Positions 27,301-42,300 of a stretch of DNA of 64,000 nt are shown here, piece after piece. Origin of the DNA: Gonatopus flavifemur. Lineage: Eukaryota; Arthropoda; Insecta; Hymenoptera; Dryinidae. A program made the translations under genes and the position numbers. The stretch spans positions 2,728,001 to 2,792,000 of the forward strand of contig JAFFJZ010000010.1 in assembly GCA_018340375.1 (NCBI GenBank). The letters run 5' to 3'. Each line of letters opens with the position of its first letter. The first letter of the stretch is position 1. The notes below the pieces were generated by a model. The model ran no database searches. It saw only the letters and a list, made by a program, of their open reading frames with translations, and was not told where the DNA came from.

Positions 27301-30300
27301 AACAGCTTAGTATTTTCCTTTTTCAATCACTAATTCGTTTCAATTAACGATTCAAACTTCAGCAACATTTTCTTCGGTTAGGAAAGATCCAAAGAATATT
27401 TTAAACATGTATATTTATATACACACAAATAGGTTGGAAAGAGTCCATTAATTTCATCACTCATAAAGGATTCTAAAATTCTTGGTTATCAAGTCAGAAT
27501 TCAATTCGTGCATTTTCAGTCGATAGAATTCCTTCTTTGAAAATCGTGGTCATTTAGAAATCCAAAATCTAGAATAACTGATGAACAGTGACGACGATGT
27601 GCTTTTCCCTGGTTCAATAGAGTACAAATGCCTAACGAGATTCATGGCGTGATACACAGTTATGGGTGGTTTTCGATTGAACTTATAATTGTTTGAAGTG
27701 AATAGTTCTTCAAATCATCCAAACAAATATTTACCTAACAAATCCACATATTATGTTTCCGATTCTCTTGATTAAAAATATTATTTATTCAATAATAATA
27801 ATATATATATAATTGTTCAAAGCAAAATATTTGGATAAGAATTTGGAAACAACTTCACTGAGAGAAGAGTTTATTTGTACTTAATAAAGCTTACTTTGGT
27901 TACGGCGAAATACATATTTTTTCCACGTAAACTTGGCTTAATAACTATAAATGAAGTTTATTAACTGTTACAAAACTTCATATGACATTTTTTAACTTTT
28001 ATTAAACCTTATCTGAGGATAATGAGTCATGTTTGTATGTAATAAATATTTATTTCGCCGTATCCAAAACAAGATTTATTAAATACAAATAAACTCTTCT
28101 CTCAGTGTTCGATTATTTGAGACAAAAAATTAATACTTGACTGGAGGAAAATTTGTTTGAATCAAATAAATTGAAACCAAATAATTCCAAATTCTAGAAT
28201 CAAAGAAACAGTTTTATCTGTGTGGGCGCTGGAGTAAGAGCTACCGCAATTGTAACGGCATTAACTCCTCATTTTTTTGCGTGTATGAAGGAAATCGTGA
28301 TTTTTCAATTTCGTATATTGTTAATTGGACATTCGTGTTATGATTATTAAGATTGAAAATTCTAGCCATTAGAATCCATATTCCATACATATTCTTGTAC
28401 CTTCTGAACCACAAAAGACACAGAGCATTACATTGAATGTGATTCGAATTTGGATTTTTGTTGGTGCACTATTTAGTGTGAAGTTTTCCGATTTGTTTTG
28501 ATAATTCAATTTCGTTGAAGACAATTTCCTCAAAATTCCAAAATATAATTCCAAAAATATTATGAATTCTTTCAAAAATTACTTCATTTTCAGAACCGTC
28601 TTTTTCTGCGGTTACCTTCCCACGGAACCCAAAGACTTTAAAAACGTCGGCAACTACAATAAAAGTTGGTCCATTGCTCGAGATTACGAATTTCATTTCT
28701 TCGCGTTTATTTGAAAGAATATATTAATGTACCTTACAAATGAAAGTTCTGTGCCCTTTCTTGTTTGATTGAATTTGCAAAATTCGAACGAATCTCGGAC
28801 GCATCCATTGTGTTGCACAAAATATCTTTCAGAAACCTATAAAATATTTTTAACATTTATTTTCCTGTAAAAACATAGATGCTTATGGGTTCGCATATCC
28901 ATTGAAAAAATACCATGATATTTGATTTACTTTCAGAACTTCATACAATGAAGTTTATTAAAAAACAAGTACTTCTTCCAAACGGCCTCATTCATTTCAT
29001 TTCTTCCAATCAGTCCCCAATGCTTTGTTGGAATCTCTAAGCATTTTTTCGATATGGAACATTAATTTTACATAACAATCATATCGTGTCAGACGCCAGT
29101 GATTGATGTATTCCAATCCCTTCAAATAGAAGGCAGATAAAATCCAGTTTGTCGTAACAAGAATCCATTGTATATCTAGATACAGTTATAATTTCGTACT
29201 TACGACGTGTTACCTCAATATTTAGAAGTAGAACGTATGCTATTATAACGTGATTTCATAAATAGATCGTGTTAATATTCATGTAAACATTATATAATAC
29301 CATTTATATATTTCAAAAGGACATTTAAAAGAAACTGGATTGTGATGAAAAAAATGTTTTCCAGTACGAGCCAGTCATTCAACCAGGAAGTCAAGAATAC
29401 TTGCATCATATGACCCTGTACGAGTGTCGCGGAGGTCAGGTTGAGCTAGAGGCAGCTACCGAAGGAACCGGTAGTATATGTTATCAACCCGATCAACCGG
29501 CTCTTCAGTGCCATACCATTGCAGCCATATGGAGTGTTGGTTCCGAGGTAAGTCATTTATTATTAATCGTTATTACATTCAAGATGTAACGATGAAAGAT
29601 ACCTATTCGCAATTTATTATATTCAGTGTAAGGAATTTACATTGCGTACACTGTAAAAAATTTCTATGGAAAACTTCACATAAATGTTCAGAAGTAATTA
29701 ACACATATATACATGCGTTGGGAATTCTCCGGAAATTTACTGGAGAATGATAATATAAATTTGGAATTTTCAGTTAACCTTATAGGAGATTTCATATACA
29801 CTTATCGAAAATTGATTTCCTATCGCATGATCAGGATTGCTGCGTATAGGAAAAATCTGATTATTTTTTACAGTGTATATATCAAAACAAAATATATTTT
29901 GATATTTGATGTATGTATTTCTTGAGGCCAATTTCACCTTAGGTCATTCGAAAGGAAGTGACGCTTAAGATCTTCTAAATCAAGCTTTGACAAGATTTAT
30001 TAATCGTTATATGATTCACGTATCGATATAACCAATAACTTCTCATCGTTTCGAATAACTCATATACAACCTTTGCTTATGTACTGGAGGGATATATTTT
30101 AATTGGATAAAATTCGAAGAAACATTCCCAATGGAAATTAATACCGTACGTTGTATGAGCAAGTTTAATTTAATTTAAGTATAATTTCTGAAAGAATCTG
30201 AGAATATTTCGTAGTTTTTTTTAAGTGAACATGAAATGGTTCAGATTTTTTTACCATCAGTTGAGTCAATTTAAACTTAGGTGTTGATGAAGTTTTCACT

Positions 30301-33300
30301 GTTCTTGAATATTCTATCGCAACGATTAATATCCCCAAGAGAACCAAGACCTCCAAACGTTCGTAGAATGTTCACGTACTTTTGATGAATGTTCCTTGAA
30401 CGTCGAAATGTCCGTACGTTCATCGAATGACAAGTACTGAAATATCAATTGAATCTACAGCAAACCTCAGAATAGTATCAATGTTGTTTCGCAGTCTTAA
30501 TTCATCACCATATTTTTGGAGTGACAAGTTAGTTCTTCTTGGTAACAGAGTGGTTTTTCATGTAAGTTGATTATATCCTACATATCTGAGTCAATTTAAA
30601 ATTAGATGCAGAAAATTGTGACTATAGATTTCAGCAATCACAGAATAAAATTTCATCCCAGTATAATTATTTATATACTTACTTTTATCAAGGATGATTA
30701 CTATGTTATTCCAAAACAATGGTGATAAATCAACACTGTTTCGAGGTTTGTTGTAGAATTGTTGAAATTCCTCACTCCCTGTCTCAAAATCTGTGAAATG
30801 ATGTAAATACGATTCATGAAAATTCTTTGAAGAGTGGAATAAAAATTGTGTCCACAACCCTAAGAAAAAACCGGAGGAACACGCTTGAAGCAAGATTAAA
30901 AAGATATTTTACAAAACCAAGATCGAATTTAAATTGTAAAGTACACTCTCACACATGTAGATCAAATTCATGAGGCTCTCAAAGGAACCTTAACGAATAT
31001 CAAGGGGACAGGAATGATGTATTCTCATCTGTAAAGGGTTTTAAAATGAATCCTGTCTTGAAATTTTGCACGCTTTACGATCTCTACCTTACCCAAATTT
31101 CTTCATTCTTAATTATTCTTCTCCTGCACTGTTAAAAAAAACTGGAATTTTCCGGTACCTAGGAATTGGAGACTTTCTGTTCATGCGAATTTTTCAGCTC
31201 ACGTACAAGAAAATTTCTGTTATACCGGAATTTTTTTCGTATTTTACATGAAAAGTCATACTTTCTACTCCCGTTTTTCAGTACAAATGTACAGGTCAAT
31301 TGCTTCCAGTACGGCACTGGAATTTAAGGGAAAAAAGATATATTTCCAATGTTTCTGAAATCTGCATCGTTTGTTGAAACGAATTAGTAATCAAATAACA
31401 CAATCAGCTATTTAAAAACTAAAATCTGGCAGTACAAGTTTTGATCGATGTTTTCAGTTGCACAAAATTACAGAGAATTCATTTGAGAAGACAAATAACA
31501 ATGATTCATCAGATTTTGTGATTTTGAATTTTCGTTTTGTTTCTATAAACGATTCAAACTCCAAGAACATTATTTTCATTAGCAAATTAAAAATAGAATA
31601 AAGTAGAAAATTCGCCCATACAAATAAAGAACAAATAGACTTCGAATATTCTGCTACAAAAATTCACTTAAAACCGTGAAATAGAGACAAAAAGAGAATC
31701 AGCAAACAAAACATGAACCAAGTTACTTAGGAGGTGCGTACAAACAAAAGAGAGAAAATTTCCAAACTACATTATACATTGCGAATTTTATTCTTCTATT
31801 TTTCAACATGTTTCTATTGTAACACATTTTTTTATTCTTCTTTTATTTTTGTTATCTACGCTTTGAATAAATCACAACTCCCATCCGTCAAAGTGAAACA
31901 AATCCATATTTATTCTATCAACGCTGTAAAAAAGCCAGCTTATCTGAAACTTGGGATAAATGTGACGAGCGAGCACGTGCATCAAAGTGCAGGACTATTG
32001 CTTTGTTCGAGACCAACCCATCGTAGGTGACTTCATAAATTGACTTCGCCCATTATAATCCTACGATGTCGAATGCCATTACTCCGCACTGTCCTCCTTT
32101 CAAACACATGATTTCTTGTTTTGTAATCGCGTATACCTACTTACAGCAGAAAGATTTTAGTATGACTAGAGTATAAATACCTCTTTATAACACAACTTTT
32201 TAATTAAATTTTACCGAAATATAGCTTGGTTTGCATGACCGAATCTTATGTTTCGTGACAACAAGAATGAAATAAAATCAATTCCGTGAGGAATGGAATT
32301 ATTCGATTATGTTCTGACATTTGTTGAATATTGAATATAAAATAATTCAACTCCTTTGTTTTTATTTCAAAAATAGTTGTTGAGTCAGAATTTCAAACGA
32401 TTTCGTTACCTTTCCATTAGCACTAGAGGGGAACGAATGGCTTATAGGGAGAGGAAATAAAAGTAATAATGCGAAACCTGGAACCCGCCACCTAATACGG
32501 TACCTGATAATCTCATTTTCGATTATATATGGCAAAGTATAAAGTTTCACGCTCTCGAAGATACACAATAATAAAATCATAATGTCACGTAAATCTAGTT
32601 TATTACTTGATAATATAAAATGGAATGATGTATGCTGTTCTTTAATTCGAATTAAGTTTATCCTCAGGAGAATTTACTTCATTCTGACCGAAACGCGTCA
32701 TTTTTTCTTCAATTTTTTGGAGCCAACATGAAGTGTTTAAGCTAGAATGTAGTGAACTTTCCTAAAGGTACTCGGACAAAATTTTAGGATTGTGAGAGTT
32801 CGGAATTCGAATCTGCAGAGTTCAAAACAACATTGAACTCTCACAGTCACACGATGCGGGCCATTGAATCCAATAGTTTGGCGTGAGAGAGTGCGGCGCT
32901 GCGTGGAACTGCGAGAGCTCAAGCGATCGGACTTTCAGAGTCCGAGATTTCGTACTCTGAGAGTCCGATCGCTTGAGCTCTCGCAGTTCGACGCAGCGCC
33001 GCACTCTCTCACGCCAAACTATTGGATTCAATGGCCCGCATCGTGTGACTATAAGAGTTCGATGTTGTTTTGAATTGTTACAATTCAATTTTTTAACCGG
33101 GTCCAGTCAAAAATTTGCACTGTTACTGTTCAAATTACATTTGAATTTTTTCAGTACAAACAGTTGTATTGATTCAGTCCTAAAAATTTTTTCCATGTAA
33201 TGATATACAGAACATCGATCCATCAACTAAAAAATTCAGATTGAATTTCAAAGATTCAATAATTTTTATGCATCTTTGTCTAAATAAACCGAATATAATA

Positions 33301-36300
33301 ATTCATAAATGTGAGCACGTTCGAAAAAGAGATAAGTAGGCATCCCTGCGTTGCGGTATTCATGCAATCAAATTACGAGTGTCCTGAAGTAGCAATTTCT
33401 TCATTGATTCACCCGGTGGCACAAATATTTGAAGCAGAGTATGAGAGAGGGAGCTGGGGCGCTCCTCGACAAAGTTTCTTCGCCACTTCCACCGGGCGTC
33501 CACCACGAAACTGTTCCATCTTTTATTGCAAAATTTGCGTTTGGGATAGGGATTTGCTTCTTCCTTCCCAAACAGCACAAAAACCTCAAAGTGATACTAG
33601 CAGTGTGGCAGTAGTCAAATCGTTTATGACAAACTGAAGCAATGTCGCTAAAATGGAATCCTTGGAACCCCAAGGATTGAGGCCCTTCCGACCGAAGTTG
33701 AGAATTTATACTAGCCTATCCTAGATGAAACTAGCAACTAGACAAAATTTGTTACTTCGAAACTAGAAATCCAAGATTAGTTCGATTTTGCTTGACTAGA
33801 GTTCAATAAGAATCATTTAATTAAAAACGTAGGAAGAAACCCGTAGCGCGTAATTTAAATTATAAGCCACATTTGACTGATCAATTATTGTTAACGGAAC
33901 GTTTGTTTGCAATACCAAATACATTTTATATATCAATTGAATCTGCATTTGAAAATTTATTTCAATAATCTGTGACCCGCGCTCCTCTCTTGGTTCAAAA
34001 ACCCCGGTGATCAGACGAGCTAAGGCATAGTAGAGGGCTATTTTAGCGGTATTTTTATATAGTACTAACGCGTTATCAGATTAACGAAACGTCACAATCT
34101 TACAAATAATGTTCCCATTCGAATCAAATTTCAAAACGATATAACAAATTAAGAAGTAACGTACGATCAAGCAAATGGTGTGATGAAAACAAAGGGTACA
34201 CAAAGGCGATGCTTTTGATAAAGTATGATAAAGTATACCGCTCGTTTCAGCTGTGGAAGTAGGTAGGTTGGTAGATAAACGGTTTGATAATCTAACCAGC
34301 TATTCACACTTTTCTAAGAGCACGCTAGTTTGCGGCTGGTAAGATATTAGACTATGAGATTATGTGAAAGGATTTAGAATTCGTGCATTCACGGGAAGAA
34401 AATATTCTTATTCTCCATGAAATTGTAATGCGTGTCATTGAAAAAGATATTAACATTATATAGTGAAAGTCAATATGACGGGGTTACTGAGCACCATGAG
34501 TCTCCGAGTTATTTCGAGAATAATGCATGTAGAAAAACATTTATCTAAGAGAAGCAGAAGAAAGTTTCACCTAGGGAAATCAATATCGAGAGGTCAGACC
34601 AAGATTCTTTCTCCGTAAAAGACAAACACTTTTTAATCAATGGGAAGTTATACGAATAAAAGATGAAATCATTTTTCATGCTCATTTTACAAGCTTTTGT
34701 TACTTTACGCAAGTATGGTAGATAAATTTATATTGAAGTTAGAAACAGTCTTTTCCATCATCTGTCACTCAAAAGTTGTATGAAGAGTAGCGGAAAATCT
34801 TAGAATAATCAACAGGTCAACATTTTTCGTGCGGGGCAGTGACAGTGCTTGATTTATCATATAATTGTCAATATATAATGACAAAATTATGGAATACTAT
34901 GATTTCGTTTGAGGAGTAATGTACTACTTTGTGAGCTTGATATCAAGAATCGCATTTACCAATCCGTTTGAAAAACGTGAGACAATATTTCGAGACAAAA
35001 CAAATTTCTTCAAGGCATTCCTAAGCAAAATGTAGCGGTTCAATAGCTGATGGTAGACCACTTACAGGCCGCAATTTTTGATCGAGAACAAAAAATTCTG
35101 AAAGAATAGTCCAAAATCTAGTGAAGTACGTAGGAGTTTTGTGATTAATCAAAATTTAACGCTTTTATGATCGATTTTCAGCCCATGAATTTTGTTTAAA
35201 ATCACTCCCTTACCTTCAAATCGGTGCAATTTTTTTGGAATCCTACGGACTTCACTGGATTTTGAACTATTCTTTCAAAATCTTTTTGGTTTTCTTTGCT
35301 AGGTCAAAAATAATTGCGATCTGTAGATGCTCTCTTATTGATAATTATGGCGTTTTCTACAGAAAAACATTATTCAGATTTGCTTCATGCATAAAAAAAG
35401 ATTGTTATGAACTCTTCAATTGGAACTGTTGATTTTCTATTTGAAAATAATATATATATATATATATATATAAAGCTGCTATAACATGATGATGTCGAAG
35501 AGAATTTTTGGTAACTTTTCAAATTTATTGGTTAACGTTCGAGTTTATATAGAAGAAATGTTTTTCATTTCTGTGAGCCTCACAGGACACCAAGATGGCA
35601 CAAGAATTCTAAAAAAGGCTCATAATGAATGCAATATATTGATATAAAACTCTTTCAGAACTCTCGTGCTATCTGAACAATCTTTGAGATAATTTTTTCA
35701 GTTTGCGTAAAAAATGACAGCCGTAATTCTTATCTGAAATTCCATAACAAAATAGTTTCTTAAAATCACCATTATTTTCTCCTGCATCGCCTTCAATCTG
35801 TTTGAATGAGGCATTCTTTTTGAAAATAAATAATAAAAAATTTGAAAAATATTTTCTTTTCGTGCTCGTCGAGCTTCTCCTCAGCGCCAGATTTGGGAAT
35901 TTCGTTTCTCTTTTCACTAAATGTGTAACAAAAGATGAACAATAAGCTGAAATTTACACTCAGTACCCGCCCGAGAGGTAAAAAAAAAATAGTTGCAGCA
36001 ACTATTTAGCAGTCAGGACAAGTATCACGTTAGCTTCCTTAACTACCTCGACAGTTTCACTAACTAACGTAAATACCTGGCAACTTACGAAGTATTTTAG
36101 TTAGTTGAGGCAGCTGACGTGATACTTGTCCTGAATACTAAGTAGTTGCAGCAACTATTTAAGTAGATGGTCGAAAATTGACTATTCAAGTAGTTGCTAC
36201 CACTATTCTTTTTTCACTGAAAAGAAAATTTCTTCCAGCCCAATAAATAGTTTATTTGTCCTCTCTCCATAAAATATTCCTTAGGATTTGTGAAATATTC

Positions 36301-39300
36301 CATCGAATCGAATAATGGGATGTTTGCCCCAAATAAATTGGTCTTCTAAATAAATAATCTATTCGCCACGAGTAATCAGTTCTTGCATCTAATTGAATAT
36401 TTAATTTCTACAAATAAATATTTTATGGAGAGAGGACAAATAAATATTTTTCCCAGTGTAGTTGTGCTCGGTACGACCGCACCGGTTGCACTGCCCTGGA
36501 ACCGGCACTGCCTACAACTGAGGGAAAAAAGTCATTGAGGCAAGAAAATATTTCATCCAATGGTATCTATAAAATATTTCTTTGGACCAATTAAATATTA
36601 TTCCAATGAATGGAATGGTTTCTGATATACATTACAGATACCATTGGATGTAATACCTTTTTGTCTCAATAACATTTTTCCCTCAGGGTATCACTTATCC
36701 TTTGTTATACGTTGACTGAAGAGGAAAAGAAAATTTCGAAATCCGGCGCTGCTTCTTCCGATGCAAGATACAATCGACGATTTTTATACCCCACGTGCAT
36801 GTGACACAAAAATGAACGTAGCACTGAAACAAGTCCGACTTCCGCTTTGAAACTTCCCAAAGTTATTTTTGAGATGGTTTTCTATCATTTTATGAGGAAA
36901 AATTCTATTTTTTTAAAGATTTCAATTCTTTTGCCTCTCTCAATTAATATCAATCAATCAAATTTTGTGAATTTCAACAAAGCCGTGCCTAGAGTAATTA
37001 AATTGTGGGCTCCGGATTGGAAAATGTTTTAAAATTATATATAATTCATACATAATTATATATAAACTATATTGAATTTAACAGGAATTATATATGAGTT
37101 TGGAAATTTTTCCATTTAGGTGCCACTGACCTCTTTCTTATGTTATGTCAGAATTTTCTATGCTGTATTCTTCTTTCTGAAAAATATTGTTATGGAAAGA
37201 AATATATCAGCCTCTCAATTGGGGATGCTGGTGTGCACTCAAGGCCTGAACCTCAACAAAATCAATCATATTTTAACGCAATTCAACATTCCGTCATTGC
37301 ATCCATCAATTGTTTTCACCAACATTCATTATAAGCCTTCAACGTTAATTTACAAATCTTCCTGATATTCGATATATCTCATTGAAATTTTGAACATTTC
37401 ATCACGGTTTGATCCATTATTATGCCTCATATGCTCAACAGGTTTAACAAGAATTTTAATAAAAATCGATATAATGCATTGAATCTTTTTTACATTTTAT
37501 CAGAGGTTATTATGTTTCATGGGATTTCAACAATAAACATTACAAAACGTGCATTGAATTTCAGTGCAATGTAAAAACTGATTCAACAAAGCTTCGAGAA
37601 ATTGTGGTGAAAAATGATGAATTTGTTGAAAATATATCGAATTGTGTTGGAAAATCATTGAGTTCATGGAATGATAATTATTTTCGTTTCAAATTCAATA
37701 AATCTCTTCAACTTTCGTCCACCAGGATTGTAACGAATTTTAATCCAATTTCCCACTAGAGCTGATTCTGACACATAGATTTCAAGCAACTACAGATCTT
37801 TAGAAATTCATCGTAACGTCATTCAACTCCTTACAAAATAATAAAGTATAAATTTCATATACGCACAAACTAATCTTTAGAAACTTTGAATGGTTTAAAG
37901 AAAAGAAAGATAAACCTAAAGATTTCATTAACTCTACAGGAAGTATTCACTTTAATTCCTATCTAGATGCATCACTCAATTATATCTTCAGTCTTTTTTA
38001 ATTGAAATTCCTCAGAAATGAGGTACATCCTCCTTGTTACTTGGAATAAAGATTCAAAAATCTCGCTATGACAGATTTAACTTTGCTCATTCACCTCCAA
38101 CGTATAAATTGTAAAAACATTTTCGAAGAAGAGAGATCAGAATTGAGGAAAGAGTCCTCATCTTGACCTGTTAGTTGAATTTCAATGAAATTATAGTCTC
38201 AGAAAATCACATGTTTGTGAGTATCATACATTTGAATGCGAGTTATCTCTTTAAACCCAAACCAATTGAATTCTTTATTCTCGAGAAACTTGTTTATAAT
38301 TTTTCAAATTTGTATATATTATTTATGCAAAATGAAACATAGTATCATTGCGTATGCCGTATTTGAATCATGAAATATTTATTAAAATTCGATCATCATC
38401 ATAATACTAAAAAAAAAACCTGATATATATTAAAAATAATAACGATCTTCTCCACTTTGTAAGCGTATTAAAAACCCTGCTCAAGCAGCAACTCATCGAG
38501 CTCATTGTCATAATTCATTCTCAATTATTTCCTCTAAACTAAAACATCTCAACCAAATATTTCTAATGAGAAGTGCTAAAAATTTGATTGATTCAACCAA
38601 GGAAGTATTTCTTAGTTGAATCAATCAAATTTCAAGTATTAGGTGCACCAGTAAGTTCGTGCTGTTTTTGTTTTGTGAGCATGCAAATTTTGGTGTGAGA
38701 GAATGGTTAGAAATGAATCGTTCAAAGTATTGCTCATCGCTAGCTACAACTTTTGCTCATCTTTCTGGCAGAGCTCGAATACCGTTATGATAAAAGTGTT
38801 CGGCTTTTGAGGCTATCTACAAATCGAGCCATCTTTTCCCACACAACAAAAGTTGCTGGTAATTTGCTAGGCATGTGATTGAGAATTTCATGAAACCGAG
38901 CAACTTCCCAGCAACACGATAACAACTCGAGCTAAGATCCTAGATTTACAGCACATTGTTGCGCATTGGGCGACGCAACGTCCCTGCAAATTGCTTCAAA
39001 CTGTTGTTGTACGATTTCAACAATTTGCTGCATATTTGCTCAGCATTTTGCTGTTAGGGTTGGTGTCTTCATATGAGCGGAACTGTTGATCAGCCAGGAG
39101 CAAGTAATAATCGGACGGCGCAATACGACGGATTATTTGGCACAATATTAGACATTTCCACACAATCAAAAATATATGACGCAAAAACAAAATCACTAAC
39201 CTGTCAACGACTAGCACTTATTGCTGGAGTCATCTATTGAAAAACAGCGAGAACTCAGTTGCGCAGTTAATAGCTTTCACCAAGAATATTCGGTTGAGGC

Positions 39301-42300
39301 GTTTTAGTTACAGTACCCTCAAAAATTTCTCTGAGTGTATTATATTGCTAAATTGGGCAATGAAGCCAATTACCGATACTCTCTCAGTGTATTATGCCTC
39401 GTTGAAGAATCAGCTCATTATACGTAAAGCAATAATTTTCAAAGCCTCGAATGTATTTTATTCATGCATCAAATCGTATCATTCGATTCAAGAGAGGATG
39501 TGTTGTTTTTTTCACAGGGCTTCAACTATCCCCCGGAGGCAGGATACGCGCTGGACCCCATTAATGGTCCGCGTTATTACATGCTGGAAACACATTACAC
39601 TAATATACAGCTGGATGCATCGATTAACGATAATTCAGGACTAAGATTGTTTTACACCGATCGGCTCCGTACTCACGACGCCGGAATCCTCAGTGTCGGG
39701 ATCGATCCAAATTGGAGGCACATCATACCACCTGGCCAACGCGAAGTCGTCTCCGAGGGACATTGCATTGCCGATTGCACTGGCCAAATGATACCGAATA
39801 GTGGTATTAACATGTTTGCCGTTATAATGCACACCCACAAACTTGGTAGGAAAGTTCGTTTACGTCAGATACGATCTGGCGAAGAACTTCCACCAATTGC
39901 TTCTGACACGAACTACGATCCGAATTATCAGGAATATCGTAGATTGGAACGTCCTGTCAAAGTTTATCCTGTAAGTGGTTCTTTTATTTTTCTTTCGACA
40001 GACATGAAAGTTCACGATGAACTCGAAATGAAGTTCGGTTCAAGATTTCTGAAAGGATTCTCGTTGAGTTTGCAATGAATCATTTCAAACTCTATATATT
40101 TTCATGGAGTTGAGAAGATTTCTTAAATAATATATGAGCGATTTGAGAGCATGTAAGAATGCTATCCTCTCGACATCCTTTGATTATTTCAGTCAATCTT
40201 TCTTAATTTCAACTCCTTTTGTTATGAAACTCTGTTGAGAAGTATTGGAAGCGTTAACTATTATTCATGAATTCATTCTTACGTATAAACTTATTTATTA
40301 GATATGATATAATTTTCCTTGAGTATTGCGAGATTGATTTGATTTGATTAGAGAGGTCTTTTTGAACAACTCAAAAAATACAAAAGCTCTTCGAGGTTTT
40401 CATCCGAGGATAACGTGAATCGAACATTCTTCAAATCGTACAGAAATATTGAAACCATGAAGTTTTTCTTTGTTTCCAGGGCGATCATTTGATAGCGGAA
40501 TGTACCTATTCGTCTGAATCGCGACAGGCAATCACCTTGGGCGGTTTAACGACGGGAGAAGAGACGTGTCTTATTTCCACCGTCTACTATCCACGCATAG
40601 AATTATCATTGTGTTATTCGTTACCGTCCTTGCCAACAGTTCTACACAGTCTGGGAATTCAAAAACTCATGCAGTAAGTTTTCTTTCTCCACTCACTCCT
40701 TCCTAACTCTCTCATTTCCATTTTAATTCGTTTTTCTAGGCTTTCTCTCGTTTTCACATTTTTCTCCTGGCCCTCTTTCGAGCTTTAGTTGGTACTTTGA
40801 GTTTTTTTTTCCTCTGAGAGAAAATCCTTTAATTGGTCTATCGAGTTCGCCAACTTGCGTCTCCGTTCTCTCACTTTTTTTGTTCTAATAAATTAAGCAG
40901 TCAGCAAGCTGAGAATAGAATTCATAACGTACTCGATGTGTGAGCGATGATTGATAATTCAAGCAAATTCACTTGATCAAAACTTGGTGATTTCGTAAAA
41001 TATTTTCTATATAAGATCATGTAAGTATATACCTTCGAATTGAAAGAAACATCCCTCATTCGTAAATATATTTGTATTATGTCTGATGGAATATTATATA
41101 CTTTGAAATTCAATTTATTCGAATTTATTCACCTCCTTTGATTGCGATTTTATAGTGAAAAAATGAGAAAAAGGGCTTTCTAAATTGGGTCATCTTCTCA
41201 AGGCGATAAATATTTCAAGAAAGAGAAAAATGAAAATTCATGAAAGGTCAATGTAGAGTGTTGAGAGAGGGAGGGTATCGAATGAGAGATTCAACAGCGA
41301 CTTGTTAAAAATTCAAAGCACATTGGTTTGGTTTTTTCGTGTGCAATCTCAAGTGCTAAAATACACACGTCTCTAAGTTGAATTGAAATTTACACGTTTG
41401 ATGAAAGTTCCAAGATTGAAAACTGCATGAACGTAAGGTACAGTTCCGTGAACCAAATCCAACTAATTCAGGCCAAGTCACGAGACGCACATAAATATCG
41501 ATTTAATCTCGACCTCAGACTCAAAAATAAAAAAAAGAATGCGCCTCTTACTGAAATTAAGTATCAATACTTGTGCGGGTTTTGTAAAATGATGATTGCA
41601 TAGTTGTACATCCAAGTTTTGCATTAGAGGTTTTCAAAAGTATCTCCCTTGAATATAATAATCGTTCTAATGGAAAAAATACATTAAGAAATCCAGAAAA
41701 ATTGTACACAAATTATATATAATTTCTATAAAAGTATCTTATATCAACCTTCTCTTTTATATAAAATTTCACGTGAGGAGATACTTCTTTTCGACTTATC
41801 GTGAATTGCATACGTCTTCACCCAGCAGAACAGTTCGAACTAGTTTTAATGCAACTTTGCAGAAATCTTTCTACACCCACATCTTTCGAATACAATCTTT
41901 CCCAAACTAAAAACAAGATTCTTCATGGATGGATGAAATGTTTATAAAAATGTGAATTTTTGTTTATTGCAGGGGTTCCAATCCACTAAAAATTCAATCG
42001 CCTGCCCAACTACACGGTATGACTTTGGAAGAACGATTAAGGAGTTACGATTGGGAAACGAGTTTCCAAAGTTTTCAAGAGGCTACGCGCAGTGGAACGT
42101 TTAAACCACTGTGTTGGAATAGCAAAGGAGCATTACCGGGTACCAATAGCCTCGAAGTACACTATCCAAGGATATTAAGACCCTTCGAGGAACCTTATTT
42201 GCCTTGCTCGAAAAAACCACTTAGAAATAAATTGCCTATGCTATTAAGCGAAGGAGGCGGAGGTGACGTCGAATCCTCGGCCATCGATTCTGACGAAAGT

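Noticed and set aside
28369..28696. Overlapping minus-strand frames with a protein-like look (FKVFGFRGKV)
   Set aside because: No family resemblance, no splice context, and they lie in an intron on the opposite strand.
32737..33200. Four similar frames on both strands
   Set aside because: They mirror each other because the DNA is a palindrome; not genes.
33311..33673. Frames of 108 (plus) and 90 (minus) residues
   Set aside because: Open on both strands but no domain; more likely a G+C-richer repeat patch than an exon.
35447..35472. TA microsatellite as a possible transposon target cluster
   Set aside because: Ordinary simple repeat; no element borders it.
39237..39644. 135-residue plus-strand frame
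   Set aside because: Overlaps the true 39518-39970 exon in a different phase and starts in the intron.
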